In this document: in pieces, positions 9,241-17,784 of the stretch
Layout of the letters: the number at the start of each line of letters is the position of its first letter
How positions within the stretch are numbered: the first letter of the stretch is position 1
Origin: Candidatus Zixiibacteriota bacterium
GTDB lineage: Bacteria; Zixibacteria; MSB-5A5; UBA10806; 4484-95
Assembly (NCBI GenBank): GCA_024231855.1
Contig: JAAEQD010000375.1
Span: 1-64,000 of the forward strand
DNA: 64,000 nt
Direction: 5' to 3'
Program-made: the position numbers and the translations under genes
The notes under the pieces: generated by a model
What the model saw: only the letters and a program-made list of their open reading frames with translations
Database searches by the model: none
Told to the model about the DNA's origin: nothing

Positions 9241-10017
9241 ATGTCATCTATTAGATTTTTCGTTCTGACAATCGTCATAATCTTGGCGACAACAAGTGGG
9301 GCACTCTGCGGCGAGAGGATACTGGTAGTAAAATTCGATTGCCTGGGAGAGGCTAAGAACTTATCCGGTCCTTTGGCGGATTCGCTTATCGCGAACCTTA
9401 ATACATTGCGGGTGCCGGTTGTCTCAAGAGATTCCTGGCGAAGTATTCTGAATCGAAAAGGTTATTCCGAAAGCGAGCTCAATTATGATTTTGTCAAACT
9501 TTCCGGACTGGCCGAAACAGCCGGCGCCAAGGGCGCGGTTTATGGCCAGGTATATAAAAAGGACGGCTTATTGATTCTGGATACCTACTATATTGAGCCA
9601 GGCTTTAAAAAACCTATTGACATAGATCCGATGGTGGGATATACGAGAAATGACATTTTAGAAATGACCTGGGACCTGGCCGTAGTATTATCAAAATCTG
9701 ATATGATTAAACCGGAAGTTATATCTACGTTACCGTCGGATAGTTCGGTAATCGCCGATGAACGCGCCCTTATCACTATTTGTTTCGATGAGCCGATGAA
9801 TCCGGACTGTTTTGGCCTTGAGGGAGAACCGAAAGATATGTTCTTTATCTACGGCGATGTAAATTACGATTCCGAGAACTATTGCTTTGAATTTCAAGTT
9901 CATTTATATCCGGGGATAGAGTATCGGTTCTGGGCGAACGGACCGGGTTTGAAACCGTTTAAGGATACTGCCGGTAACGTTGCTGAATCTTATCAGTGGA
10001 GTATTATAACTAATTAG
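9241..10017 (+). CDS. Exported protein of unknown function with C-terminal Ig-like domain
   Basis: 258 residues. Residues 1-23 are a signal peptide ending in ALCG. Residues 25-150 (ERILVVKFDCLGEAKNLSGPL, LAETAGAKGAVYGQV) resemble the alpha/beta N-terminal domains of TolB- or CsgG-type envelope proteins, in which a gene product surveys several 'functions' by name, but the match is loose. Residues 155-258 look like a bacterial Ig-like domain of the SbsA type (PEVISTLPSDSSVIADERALITICFDEPMNPDCF, ending in FKDTAGNVAESYQWSI). No Shine-Dalgarno sequence is seen. It lies between the M23 peptidase and dprA, all on the same strand. Function not known. Confidence 0.65.
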   Translation: MSSIRFFVLTIVIILATTSGALCGERILVVKFDCLGEAKNLSGPLADSLIANLNTLRVPVVSRDSWRSILNRKGYSESELNYDFVKLSGLAETAGAKGAVYGQVYKKDGLLILDTYYIEPGFKKPIDIDPMVGYTRNDILEMTWDLAVVLSKSDMIKPEVISTLPSDSSVIADERALITICFDEPMNPDCFGLEGEPKDMFFIYGDVNYDSENYCFEFQVHLYPGIEYRFWANGPGLKPFKDTAGNVAESYQWSIITN

Positions 10018-10043
10018 AATCGCAAAACAGTAATCGCGACACC

Positions 10044-10925
10044 ATGATAAATATCGAAAATGACAATCTCATCTGTCTGGCATTAAAGGAACACGGGCAG
10101 GTCGGGCCGAAAACTTTCCAGCAATTGCTCATGATTTACGGCCATCCCGGCAATATATACGACCACCCGGCTGAAGATATCGCCTCGATGACAAGTATCA
10201 ACATGGAACGGGCTGAGAAAATAATCGCCTCGCAGGATATGATCGATGACGTGTATGACACCTGGGACCAACTTCAATCGCTGAATATTTCCGTTATCAG
10301 TTTTCTCGATAAGGACTATCCGGATTCACTGCGGCAGATCGCCGATCCCCCGGTGGTCCTTTATACCAAGGGAAATCTCGATCTGCTTAATCGGGGCAGC
10401 GTAGCTATCGTGGGTACGACACAAGCCGATCAGGACGGTATCCGGGCATCAGTAGATTTCGCCCGCGAATTATCGGGGCATGACCAGACTATTATCTCCG
10501 GGCTGGCCCTGGGGATAGATTCGGCGGCCCATCTGGGATGCCTGAAAAGCGGCGGTAAAACAGTAGCTGTTCTGGGCAGCGGCTTGATGAATATCTACCC
10601 GGAGGAAAACGAATCATTGGCGGGGCTGATCGCCGAATCAGGCGTGATAATCTCCGAGTACGATATCCATGCCGATGCTATTCCGGGACGCCTGATTTCG
10701 CGCAACCGCCTGATTGCCGGATTGGCAAGCGCGGTATTGATAATCCAGGTAGGCGAAAAGAGGCGGGGCGAACTGCACGCTGCCCAGGCGGCGATCGACC
10801 AGGGCAAACCGGTCTTCGTTTTCGATCCCAATGATCAATATGACCATGAAACATTGCTAAACAATATGACTATTAATATAAAAGGTCTCGAACAAATAGA
10901 CGAAATAATGAAATATATAGTATAA
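10044..10925 (+). CDS. dprA: DNA-processing protein DprA, divergent
   Basis: DprA binds incoming single-stranded DNA and loads RecA in natural transformation. An N-terminal helix-hairpin-helix-like part (LICLALKEHGQVGPKTFQQLL) is followed by the Rossmann-like core: DYPDSLRQIADPPVVLYTKGN, ISGLALGIDSAAHLG, VAVLGSGLMNIYPEEN and ISRNRLIAGLASAVLIIQ. Two usual motifs are altered: 'AIVGSR' is AIVGTT, and the usual SGSL segment reads GEKRRGELHAA. At 293 residues it lacks the C-terminal winged helix of longer homologues. No Shine-Dalgarno sequence. It follows the exported protein by 26 bases. Family assignment is firm; DNA-uptake function is inferred. Confidence 0.85.
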   Translation: MINIENDNLICLALKEHGQVGPKTFQQLLMIYGHPGNIYDHPAEDIASMTSINMERAEKIIASQDMIDDVYDTWDQLQSLNISVISFLDKDYPDSLRQIADPPVVLYTKGNLDLLNRGSVAIVGTTQADQDGIRASVDFARELSGHDQTIISGLALGIDSAAHLGCLKSGGKTVAVLGSGLMNIYPEENESLAGLIAESGVIISEYDIHADAIPGRLISRNRLIAGLASAVLIIQVGEKRRGELHAAQAAIDQGKPVFVFDPNDQYDHETLLNNMTINIKGLEQIDEIMKYIV

Positions 10926-11086
10926 ATAATGTGGTGTGTTAATAGATTTAACTCGAACACTGCCGAAATAAATATAATAGTGACTCTTGGTCATCGTTAT
11001 AGTATAATTTACCGGTAATCACCAGGATCGTAACCATAGCCTGTTTTTCTGTTGTGAGTTAAATATCAAGGAAAGTTTTAAAAGCG

Positions 11087-11710
11087 ATGCGACCAAATAT
11101 CAATAACAATGACCTGTTTCTGCAGATCAAAGAACCGTACCGGGGAGAGCACAAGATTAAGGGCAGCCGGTTTATTGCCACCGTCAGAAAAGTAACTACC
11201 GAGGAAGAAGCCAAAGCGGCCATCGAGGAGATCAAGAAAGAGTTCCACGATGCCACCCATAATTGCTACGCCTGGAAAGTCGGCCATGGCAAGAAGGCCA
11301 GGTACCGCTACGCCGATGACGGCGAACCCAACAACACCGCCGGCCTGCCGATTCTCAAGACGATCGACAACCGCAGGCTCTCGAATATCCTCGTCGTGGT
11401 AACCCGATATTTCGGTGGGGTCAAACTCGGTACCGGCGGCTTGATCCGCTCCTACAGCAAGGCCACCATGGACGCGCTAAAGGAATGTGAAATCGAACGC
11501 AGCTATATGCACGAAACCGTCATATTCAAAACCAGTTTCGATTTCGTCAACCTCGTTCACAAAATCATAGCCACGTTCAGGGCCACGCTCAAAGATTCAT
11601 CCTACGGTGAGCAGGTTTTATTCACTGTGGATGTCAGGTCATCGAAGTACAAGGAATTCAAAACCAAGCTCAAAGACGGCACCAACGGGCAGGTAGAATT
11701 TGTCAGATAA
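11087..11710 (+). CDS. YigZ/IMPACT family protein
   Basis: 207 residues, the usual family length. The IMPACT N-terminal domain is clear: KGSRFIATV, HNCYAWKVG, RYADDGEPNNTAGLPIL and VVTRYFGGVKLGTGGLIR. The C-terminal 70 residues are the ferredoxin-like DUF1949 domain. Members bind nucleic acid or ribosomes and affect translation control, but the bacterial role is not defined. The last 11 bases overlap the start of the PfkB kinase gene, so the two are probably translated together. Confidence 0.9.
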   Translation: MRPNINNNDLFLQIKEPYRGEHKIKGSRFIATVRKVTTEEEAKAAIEEIKKEFHDATHNCYAWKVGHGKKARYRYADDGEPNNTAGLPILKTIDNRRLSNILVVVTRYFGGVKLGTGGLIRSYSKATMDALKECEIERSYMHETVIFKTSFDFVNLVHKIIATFRATLKDSSYGEQVLFTVDVRSSKYKEFKTKLKDGTNGQVEFVR

Positions 11711-12620
11711 AGACTATCTCGCTGTCGGGGTCGGGCTGTGCGCGTTGGATTATATCTGTGTCGTGGATAAATTCCCCGGCCCGGAGGAGAAAATCGACGC
11801 CCGCCAGTTCTCCCGTCAAGGGGGAGGACCGGTGCCGACAGCCTTATGCGCGCTTTCTCATTTCGGAGAGAAAACCGCTTTTATCGGCAAATGCGGCGGC
11901 GATCCCGAGGGTAAACTGATCAAGGAAGAACTCAACCGTTTCGGCGTGAATACCCGGGCAATGGTACTCGATCCCTATTCCCGCACGCCGCGCGCTTTTA
12001 TCTGGGTGGACCATCGCGACGGCAACCGCACGGTAGTCCTCGATCGCACCGAAATCGCCGATATGAAGCCTATTGAGTTGAATCCGGTTCTGCTAAAATC
12101 CTGCCGCTACCTTCACCTGGATGGCCGCGAAATCAAGGTCGCAATCGAAGCTGCCAAGATAGCCAAGGACGCCGGCGCCCAGGTCGTCCTTGATGCCGGT
12201 TCGCCACGCGAGAATATCCATGACCTGCTTATGTATGTCGATCATATGATCGTCTCGAAAAAGTTTGCCGAGGATTTCACGCAAGAGACCGAACCCGGCG
12301 CCGCCTCGCTGAAGATGTTGACTAAAGGCTTCAAAACGGTGGTAATCACTCTTGGCGACAAAGGCTCGGTCTGTGCCGCCGATGGCGATTTCTATCAGCA
12401 GGACGCCTTCGATATCGAACCTCTGGATACCACCGGCGCGGGTGATGTGTTCCACGGCGCCTATATCTACGGCCTCGGCAAGGGCTGGGACCTTCGCCAG
12501 ACAGTCGAATTCGCCTCAGCCGCCGCCGCCATGAAATGTGTCCGCATAGGCGGCCGTCAAGGCATACCCTCGGTAGACGAGGTAGTGCAGTTCATGGAGG
12601 TTAAGAAGGGGCGGTTGTAG
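11700..12620 (+). CDS. PfkB-family sugar or nucleoside kinase
   Basis: A 306-residue ribokinase-fold ATP-dependent kinase. It has the glycine-rich substrate segment RQGGGPVPTALCALS, the FIGKCGGDPEGK segment and PfkB signature 2 with the catalytic aspartate, DTTGAGDVFHGAYIYGLG near residue 242. The substrate cannot be read from sequence. The start is a TTG inside the end of yigZ, and no later start keeps the first beta strand (DYLAVGVGLCALDYICVV). Confidence 0.85.
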   Translation: MSDKDYLAVGVGLCALDYICVVDKFPGPEEKIDARQFSRQGGGPVPTALCALSHFGEKTAFIGKCGGDPEGKLIKEELNRFGVNTRAMVLDPYSRTPRAFIWVDHRDGNRTVVLDRTEIADMKPIELNPVLLKSCRYLHLDGREIKVAIEAAKIAKDAGAQVVLDAGSPRENIHDLLMYVDHMIVSKKFAEDFTQETEPGAASLKMLTKGFKTVVITLGDKGSVCAADGDFYQQDAFDIEPLDTTGAGDVFHGAYIYGLGKGWDLRQTVEFASAAAAMKCVRIGGRQGIPSVDEVVQFMEVKKGRL

Positions 12621-13087
12621 GGGGGACAGGTCACACTCGTCGAGCACGACCAGCCGGAACGGGAAACCACCGCGAGTGGATTGGGCACCCCGGCTGACAT
12701 TCCTCGACTAAGATCGGTAAATTCCAACCTAACGCGTGTTTGGGAGATACCTTGTTGATCACTATTGACGACACATACTTCAAATGACGCCATACTTAAT
12801 CCCTTTGTAAAATTTTATGTTACGATTTTCTAAGGTGCATAATCAAAGTTTGACTACGCCATTAAAATACTCCCCGTACCACGCGTAGTCAAGCGGTTTT
12901 CTGTGATCATAGCTGTCGAACATCTCGCCACTTTTGGAATTGCTCAATACAAAAAATGCAAATTAAATTTAAAGATAGGTTACATACTTGAAGCCTGGAG
13001 TATATAATAAGCCGCTCAACCCGGTCGATCGACCACGTTGAATCAGAGATTTATTGATATTTAAAAAAATTACTGCTTTAAAGCAAG
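12621..13087. other. 467-base gap with a gene remnant
   Basis: This gap lies between the end of the PfkB gene and the end of the minus-strand radical SAM gene. Apart from the remnant at 12843-12962, I see no supported gene, RNA or clear terminator. A minus-strand frame at 12557-12793 has no recognisable content. Confidence 0.5.
12843..12962 (-). pseudogene. Remnant of a gene, 'PLDYAWYGEYF' fragment
   Basis: On the minus strand an open stretch of about 40 codons ends at a TGA (12843-12845) and reads GEMFDSYDHRKPLDYAWYGEYF, with no plausible start. Its core matches a second fragment at 17785-17973 (PLAFAWYGEYF), and 38 bases of DNA (12863-12900 against 17862-17899) are clearly related. The parent protein is not recognised. 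Both look like decayed copies of one gene or a mobile coding unit. Confidence 0.45.
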
Positions 13088-14236
13088 CTAACATGGTTTG
13101 CTTGCCGGATTGGCAAACTGTTTCTTTAACTTTTCAGGATCGGTTTTATCGAAGTAATCGACCATGGATTGAGCCACACTGTCCCAGATAATCTCAAAGT
13201 AGCGAGCAGTCGGGGGGCGCATAGTCAGATGCCCGGTAACATCGTAATTGGCCGCCATACAGCCGCCGGAACAAACATCAATGACCGGGCAGTATTTACA
13301 ATCCGAATCACAACCAAGCATAAATCGGCGTTTCATGCGCAGAAAAGGCATTCGTTTTTGCTCATCCAGGCCGGTATCGATATGACCGATAGGAAAGGCC
13401 CCCTGAAAAGAATTAGCGGTAAAGAAACGGTGGCAGGGATAGATGCCGCCACTAGAGGAAATGCCGATATAACCTCGACCGGCACCACAAGAACTTTCCT
13501 CTTTAAAGTTTTTATCTATTCCGTTAACCTTTGCCTTAATATACCTGTCCAGGGGGCCTATTTGAATCTTTGATTCTTGTTCGATGGCCGTTGTGTAAAT
13601 TTCACCAATCTCGTAAAACTGGTTTTCGAATTCGAGCAACTGTTCCTTAGTCCAATCGTATTCTTCCGCATGAAACACCGCGATAGCCAGGAAACCAAGA
13701 TCGACAAGAAACTGTACTCCTTGTTTCAAGTATTGAACGGTTTCAGGGGCGACAGTCATACGAACTTCTTTACTACTGGATGCCTCCAGGATGTTATCGA
13801 GATTTTTCTCAATAAGAGAATAGCTGCCATTACCATTTTTGGTTTTTCTATGAAAGTTATGAGCGTCAGGAATACCATCACAGCTCAATAGAAGGCCTAA
13901 TTTATATTCTTTCCAGAATTGAGCAATTTTTTCGTTGAAGAGAGTACCGTTAGTTGTGACATTAAAATGCATCTCTTTGCCGGTTTCTTTGGCTTTCGAT
14001 TTTGCGTAGGGTACTATTTTCTGAATTTTTTTAAATTCCATGAACGGTTCTCCGCCAAAAAAAGTAATATCTACTCGCCCAACCGGGCCGGAGATATCAT
14101 CCCGTAAGAGCCAATCAACGGCCTTTTGGGCCGTTTTTAATGGCATGGAGGTTTTTTGTTTTTCCCCAACAAAACAGTAAGAGCAAGCAAGATTACAGTT
14201 ATTGGTAAGGGCAAAGGTGGCAGCGTTTATAAACAT
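13088..14236 (-). CDS. Radical SAM/SPASM peptide maturase
   Basis: A 382-residue enzyme expected to modify the cysteine-rich peptide encoded 19 bases upstream. The radical SAM cluster motif is CNLACSYC (Cys14, Cys18, Cys21), followed by FFGGEP (59-64) and TTNGTLF. The C-terminal SPASM domain has C250-x12-GGIYPC268, then C313-x2-C316-x5-C322-x3-C326, the anSME/sactisynthase pattern for two auxiliary 4Fe-4S clusters. An extra Cys309 is present, while the usual last cluster ligand appears to be Phe347 in ARYFEI, so the ligand set differs from the textbook one. The protein ends in Cys. The ATG follows AGGAG. Known relatives make thioether (sactipeptide or ranthipeptide) links or epimerise residues. 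No transporter or protease gene is adjacent. Confidence 0.85.
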   Translation of the reverse strand: MFINAATFALTNNCNLACSYCFVGEKQKTSMPLKTAQKAVDWLLRDDISGPVGRVDITFFGGEPFMEFKKIQKIVPYAKSKAKETGKEMHFNVTTNGTLFNEKIAQFWKEYKLGLLLSCDGIPDAHNFHRKTKNGNGSYSLIEKNLDNILEASSSKEVRMTVAPETVQYLKQGVQFLVDLGFLAIAVFHAEEYDWTKEQLLEFENQFYEIGEIYTTAIEQESKIQIGPLDRYIKAKVNGIDKNFKEESSCGAGRGYIGISSSGGIYPCHRFFTANSFQGAFPIGHIDTGLDEQKRMPFLRMKRRFMLGCDSDCKYCPVIDVCSGGCMAANYDVTGHLTMRPPTARYFEIIWDSVAQSMVDYFDKTDPEKLKKQFANPASKPC

Positions 14237-14255
14237 CTCGTGGCGCTCCTATAGA

Positions 14256-14696
14256 TTAGTAATACTTGGACAGATCCCGGATCAGCCACTGGAGTTGATC
14301 TCGCATGACCAGTATTCTCGCGTCGAGAAAATTCCCGGTAATGTTACTTGTTTGACAACTTTCACAATGCTTCTGACATGTATTGCAGTTTTGGCAGGTT
14401 TCACAACTATAGCAACCCTCGCAGCTGTTACAGCTTTGGCAGCCAAAACATTTTTCGCAATATCCACAGCCGGCTAATTGACCGATATCCACGCCAAACA
14501 TGCCTGCTATATCTCCCGGACTAACTAAATCTCCGAATTCCGGATAGACGGCAACCAAACTTTTGATGATTGATTCAGTCGCAGCCATGCGATCCTTGGT
14601 AAGCGCTCTAATTTCTTCTTTAGCTGTGACGGCAGCTTCTTTTTTGCCGATTTCCTGGGAAAGTTCGCCCTTCTTTCTCAGTTTTTTTTCGGGCAT
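14256..14696 (-). CDS. Cysteine-rich RiPP precursor, Cys at every third residue
   Basis: A 146-residue protein with three parts. Residues 1-75 form a charged, probably helical leader without a signal peptide. Residues 77-114 hold 13 cysteines; the first eleven (77, 80, 83 ... 107) are exactly three residues apart, then 111 and 114. Residues between them are mostly Gly, Ser, Asn, Gln, Glu and Thr. Residues 115-146 form a follower (FLDARILVMRDQLQWLIRDL). The ATG has GGAGG 7-8 bases upstream. A radical SAM/SPASM gene follows at 19 bases, so this is very likely its substrate. Alternatives are a metal-binding or Fe-S scaffold protein. The spacing resembles none of the RiPP classes I can name with confidence (SCIFF and the clostridial Cys-rich families have different spacing). 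Confidence 0.75.
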   Translation of the reverse strand: MPEKKLRKKGELSQEIGKKEAAVTAKEEIRALTKDRMAATESIIKSLVAVYPEFGDLVSPGDIAGMFGVDIGQLAGCGYCEKCFGCQSCNSCEGCYSCETCQNCNTCQKHCESCQTSNITGNFLDARILVMRDQLQWLIRDLSKYY

Positions 14697-14789
14697 GATT
14701 ACACCTCCGCGTTTTTTGAATTCAATGATGAATTAAAATATAAAATATTTATATAAAAATTGGTCGTAATATTTATAATTGCATCGTAC

Positions 14790-14815
14790 ACATATGCCCC
14801 TTTTATACATATGCC
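14790..14815. repeat. Two direct ACATATGCC repeats in the RiPP operon leader
   Basis: ACATATGCC occurs at 14790-14798 and 14807-14815, 17 bases apart. In the minus-strand transcript the two CATATG cores can also pair as a small hairpin. They lie just downstream of the predicted transcription start and could be a regulator site. Confidence 0.35.
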
Positions 14816-14834
14816 TGGACTACTTGTTCGATTA

Positions 14835-14863
14835 AATATAATTGGCAGCATTTACAATGTCAA
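14835..14863 (-). promoter_or_regulatory. Promoter of the RiPP operon
   Basis: On the minus strand TTGACA (14863-14858), a 17-base spacer and TATATT (14840-14835). The predicted start near 14828 gives a leader of about 130 bases before the precursor ATG at 14696. Confidence 0.55.
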
Positions 14864-14974
14864 TAAAAATTTCAAAATCAACTATAAAAATTATGTGTAT
14901 AGGCACCTATTCACCTAGCTGTCATGAACACTAATAGCGGGATGGTATATCTTATACTTTCCTGGCCCCGGGCC

Positions 14975-15004
14975 TTGACCCAATATCTATTTTGAAATTA
15001 TAAT
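14975..15004 (+). promoter_or_regulatory. Promoter of the SnoaL-like lipoprotein gene
   Basis: TTGACC at 14975-14980, an 18-base spacer and TATAAT at 14999-15004. It sits 35 bases before the ATG at 15039 and back to back with the minus-strand RiPP promoter. Confidence 0.5.
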
Positions 15005-15038
15005 AAGCTGAGCAATGGTTTTAAAGATGGAGGTAAAT

Positions 15039-15536
15039 ATGAAATGGCTATCGCTCCCGGTTTTCATGAGCTTGTTAATTATCTTAATAGGAGGATGCAC
15101 CACCGTGAACAACGAACGAAATATCGCCGCGGATAAAGAGGAGATCAGTAAGGTTATCCATAACAGTATTGGCTGGGCGATGACTAAAGACAAAGAACTC
15201 GTATACAGTTGTTTTGCCGATGACCCGGAGTTGTTCTGGTTTTCTCCCCGGGATGACGGTACGAATTACGGTTTCAAGGCGTTTGTCGAAACGACCGAGG
15301 GCTTTTTTATGCATGAGGATTTCAAAGCCGTCGGCTTTGAGGTCAGGGAGCTTCAGATAAACCTTTCGCGGTCGGGAGATGTGGCCTGGTATCACGCCCG
15401 CCTCGATGATTTCAACGAGTGGAAAGGCCAGCCGGCCAACTGGGAGGATGTCCGCTGGACCGGTGTGCTGGAGAAACAGGACGGCCGCTGGGTGATCGTG
15501 CAGATGCATTTCTCCGACGCCTCCGACAAGAAGTGA
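15039..15536 (+). CDS. SnoaL-like (NTF2 fold) lipoprotein
   Basis: 165 residues. The ATG at 15039 is preferred over 15015 because GGAGG lies 5 bases upstream and the protein then begins with a short lipoprotein signal, lipobox LIGGC (Cys near residue 20). The mature part has the SnoaL/DUF4440 pattern: a helix (DKEEISKVIHNSIGWAMTKD), a buried YSCFADDPELFWFSP strand and the closing RWTGVLEKQDGRWVIVQMHFS hairpin. Such domains bind or turn over small ligands; the ligand is unknown. A similar lipoprotein lies at 47074. Confidence 0.75.
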   Translation: MKWLSLPVFMSLLIILIGGCTTVNNERNIAADKEEISKVIHNSIGWAMTKDKELVYSCFADDPELFWFSPRDDGTNYGFKAFVETTEGFFMHEDFKAVGFEVRELQINLSRSGDVAWYHARLDDFNEWKGQPANWEDVRWTGVLEKQDGRWVIVQMHFSDASDKK

Positions 15537-15595
15537 TCGTTCGAAATTTAATCGTTATATCAGGTCGTAGCGAAGCGTGACCTTTGATAATCATG

Positions 15596-15624
15596 TTGAC
15601 ATTGGTTAACCGGTGGGCTATGCT
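15596..15624 (+). promoter_or_regulatory. Promoter of the CMD-family gene
   Basis: TTGACA at 15596-15601, a 17-base spacer and TATGCT at 15619-15624. Its position rules out the longer start at 15613 and supports the ATG at 15658. Confidence 0.5.
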
Positions 15625-15657
15625 GCCTTGAAAAGGCGTTGTAAGGAGAACCTTTAT

Positions 15658-16194
15658 ATGTGTCGATTGCGTTTTATCGAGCCGGAAGAAGCCGATCCCC
15701 TGACAAGGAAATTGTTTAGTAAAAAAGTTGTGATTCCCAATCTTTTGTGTATTATGGCTAATTCGGAAGTTGTTATCGATTCGTTTGCTAATTATAACGC
15801 TAATCTTGATAAATTTAAACTATCCGTCAAGTATCGTGAAATAATCAGTTTGGCCGTGTCTCAGTTTAACCGATGCCCCTATTGTATCGCCTTGCACACG
15901 AGCAATGCCGTTGACGGGGGCATACTGACTCATCGGGAATGCCTGGAAGCACGGCGCAGGAAATCACCAGATCCCAAAATTAATGTGATACTGAAACTTA
16001 CCAATGAAATCTTGGAAAAACGAGGCCATATCAGCGATCAAATAATCTCAAAGGTGAAACAACAAGGCTTCATCGACGAGGATATTATAGAAGCAATCGC
16101 CATAATATCGCTAATAATCCAGGCCAATTATACGGCAAGCGTAAGTAAGCCCGAAATTGATTTTCTTGAACCTCCTCCTTTGGATGAAGAATGA
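15658..16194 (+). CDS. Carboxymuconolactone decarboxylase/AhpD-type peroxidase
   Basis: 178 residues, all-helical, with the AhpD-like redox motif CPYC followed by ALHTSNA (near residue 78). Members reduce peroxides through the C-x-x-C pair with the nearby His. It ends with the NYTASVSKPEIDFL segment common in this family. The start at ATG 15658 is backed by AAGGAG 9 bases upstream and by the promoter just before it. Monocistronic as far as I can see. Confidence 0.8.
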   Translation: MCRLRFIEPEEADPLTRKLFSKKVVIPNLLCIMANSEVVIDSFANYNANLDKFKLSVKYREIISLAVSQFNRCPYCIALHTSNAVDGGILTHRECLEARRRKSPDPKINVILKLTNEILEKRGHISDQIISKVKQQGFIDEDIIEAIAIISLIIQANYTASVSKPEIDFLEPPPLDEE

Positions 16195-16237
16195 TTTGTG
16201 TTTTGATAATCGCTGAGTTGGCATTTATGGAATAGCT

Positions 16238-17041
16238 ATGGGGAGAATGAAACAGCATATGTTACCGATCGTTATCGTCATCATATCGTGCTACGTACTA
16301 ATCTGTCTGGGGTTATACGTTTTTCAAGACTATCTTATTTTCTTCCCCCGTAAATTGGTTTACAGATCGCATGAAGTCGTAACAAACAAGGAACATGAAA
16401 TCAAAATTACTGTCGACAATGTGATTTTGCACGGCTGGCTGCTCAATAAAGGCAAGGAGAAATTAATAATCTACTATGGTGGGAACGCGGAGGAGGTTTC
16501 CGCGAATATACAGGATATGCAAGCCGTTAAAGACTGTTCGGTATTATTGATGAACTATCGCGGATATGGCATGAGCGAGGGAAAGCCCGGTGAGAAGGTG
16601 ATGTTCAGTGACGCGTTAAATGTATACGATCAGATCACAAGCGAACTGCGTGTTCCACCTGAAAATATCGTTTTGTTTGGCCGAAGCCTCGGCAGCGGTG
16701 TGGCCGTATATGTCGCCAGCAAAAGAACGGTATCGAAATTGATTCTCGTAACACCCTTCGACAGCATTCGGAGTGTCGGCCAGGGTCGATTTCTCATATT
16801 CCCGGTCGGCTTAATTCTAAAGCACCCGTTTGATTCAATGCGGCACGCTAAAGATATATCATCCTCATCGCTGATACTGATGGGGGGAAGAGACACGATA
16901 ATACCAAATGATCATTCTGTGAATTTGGCCAATAGCTGGCGGGGCGAATGTAAAACCGTTTTAATTAAACAAGCCGATCATAACGATATTCACGCCTATC
17001 CCGAGTATTGGCAGGCTATTACGGAATACTTAGAGCAATAG
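16238..17041 (+). CDS. Membrane-anchored alpha/beta hydrolase
   Basis: 267 residues. A hydrophobic segment at about 9-28 anchors the protein. The hydrolase core has the nucleophile elbow FGRSLGSG (Ser near 150), the acid in GGRDTIIP (Asp near 219) and the catalytic His in QADHND (near 249). The oxyanion region reads YYGGNAEE. This is the ABHD13/17 or YghX-like branch, usually esterases or thioesterases; the substrate is unknown. Several ATG codons cluster at 16238, 16247 and 16259, so the exact start is uncertain by a few residues. Confidence 0.8.
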   Translation: MGRMKQHMLPIVIVIISCYVLICLGLYVFQDYLIFFPRKLVYRSHEVVTNKEHEIKITVDNVILHGWLLNKGKEKLIIYYGGNAEEVSANIQDMQAVKDCSVLLMNYRGYGMSEGKPGEKVMFSDALNVYDQITSELRVPPENIVLFGRSLGSGVAVYVASKRTVSKLILVTPFDSIRSVGQGRFLIFPVGLILKHPFDSMRHAKDISSSSLILMGGRDTIIPNDHSVNLANSWRGECKTVLIKQADHNDIHAYPEYWQAITEYLEQ

Positions 17042-17106
17042 AGAACAGGGATTCACCTTCTACATGCTCATCGCAATCGGATTAATCAATCATACAAGAT
17101 AAAGCT

Positions 17107-17748
17107 TCATGGCAACACCTCAAACCGCATTCCCACAGAAAGGCTATAGCCGCCAAGATCTGCTTGAATATCCTCCCGGATGCTAAAGTCTTCTTCATAA
17201 TACTCAACACGGGTCCTGGAACTGGTAAATGTCCGCTTAATGAGAAAAACCAGGGAGTTTTCACCTAAAATTCTTATATCCAGACCCACCAGCATAAAAG
17301 CTCCGGGGCCTTTATAGTTTCTGTCGGGATAACGGAGGTAGGTGGATGTCTCCTGGGTCGGATATGTGCCAAAACCTATTCCTGTCAGACCTCGCATTCT
17401 TGGATTGCCGGAAACCCTGGGCGCTCTATATATCAAGCTAAAGGAAAATTGGTTCATTTTCAGCCTGTAGGTTTCATCCGGGTTACTCGAACCGCGGTCT
17501 TGAATATATTCATCGCTGAGCGTACCGGCATTGAACATTACGGCAAACCTGGGATCCGGGCAATATGTGATGTTGACGCCGAATACTGAGCTGGATCCAT
17601 AATTCTTTTGATTAGCTTCATTCATGGTATGAAAGAAGCCGACATCAAAACCAAAATACAGTTCTTTCTTCACCTGGTCTTGAGCTGAAGCTTTATCATG
17701 AGATAAAGAGAAACTCAAGAGTAGAGTTAGCGCCAGTATATTTCGCAT
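17107..17748 (-). CDS. Predicted outer-membrane beta-barrel protein
   Basis: 213 residues with a signal peptide (cleavage after SAQ near residue 23). The rest alternates polar and hydrophobic residues in strands, with paired glycines and aromatic ends, and closes with SLSVGMRFEVLP, a typical barrel last strand. No specific family recognised. It is convergent with the hydrolase gene. Confidence 0.6.
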   Translation of the reverse strand: MRNILALTLLLSFSLSHDKASAQDQVKKELYFGFDVGFFHTMNEANQKNYGSSSVFGVNITYCPDPRFAVMFNAGTLSDEYIQDRGSSNPDETYRLKMNQFSFSLIYRAPRVSGNPRMRGLTGIGFGTYPTQETSTYLRYPDRNYKGPGAFMLVGLDIRILGENSLVFLIKRTFTSSRTRVEYYEEDFSIREDIQADLGGYSLSVGMRFEVLP

Positions 17749-17784
17749 AACAATCCTTTCGACGTTTCTGGTGGCGGATTGGTT

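Noticed and set aside
12557..12793. 78-codon minus-strand gene
   Set aside because: Overlaps the end of the PfkB gene, lacks a ribosome-binding site and has no recognisable content.
13169..14477. Plus-strand frames across the radical SAM and precursor genes
   Set aside because: They are antisense to clear minus-strand genes and have no family content or ribosome-binding sites.
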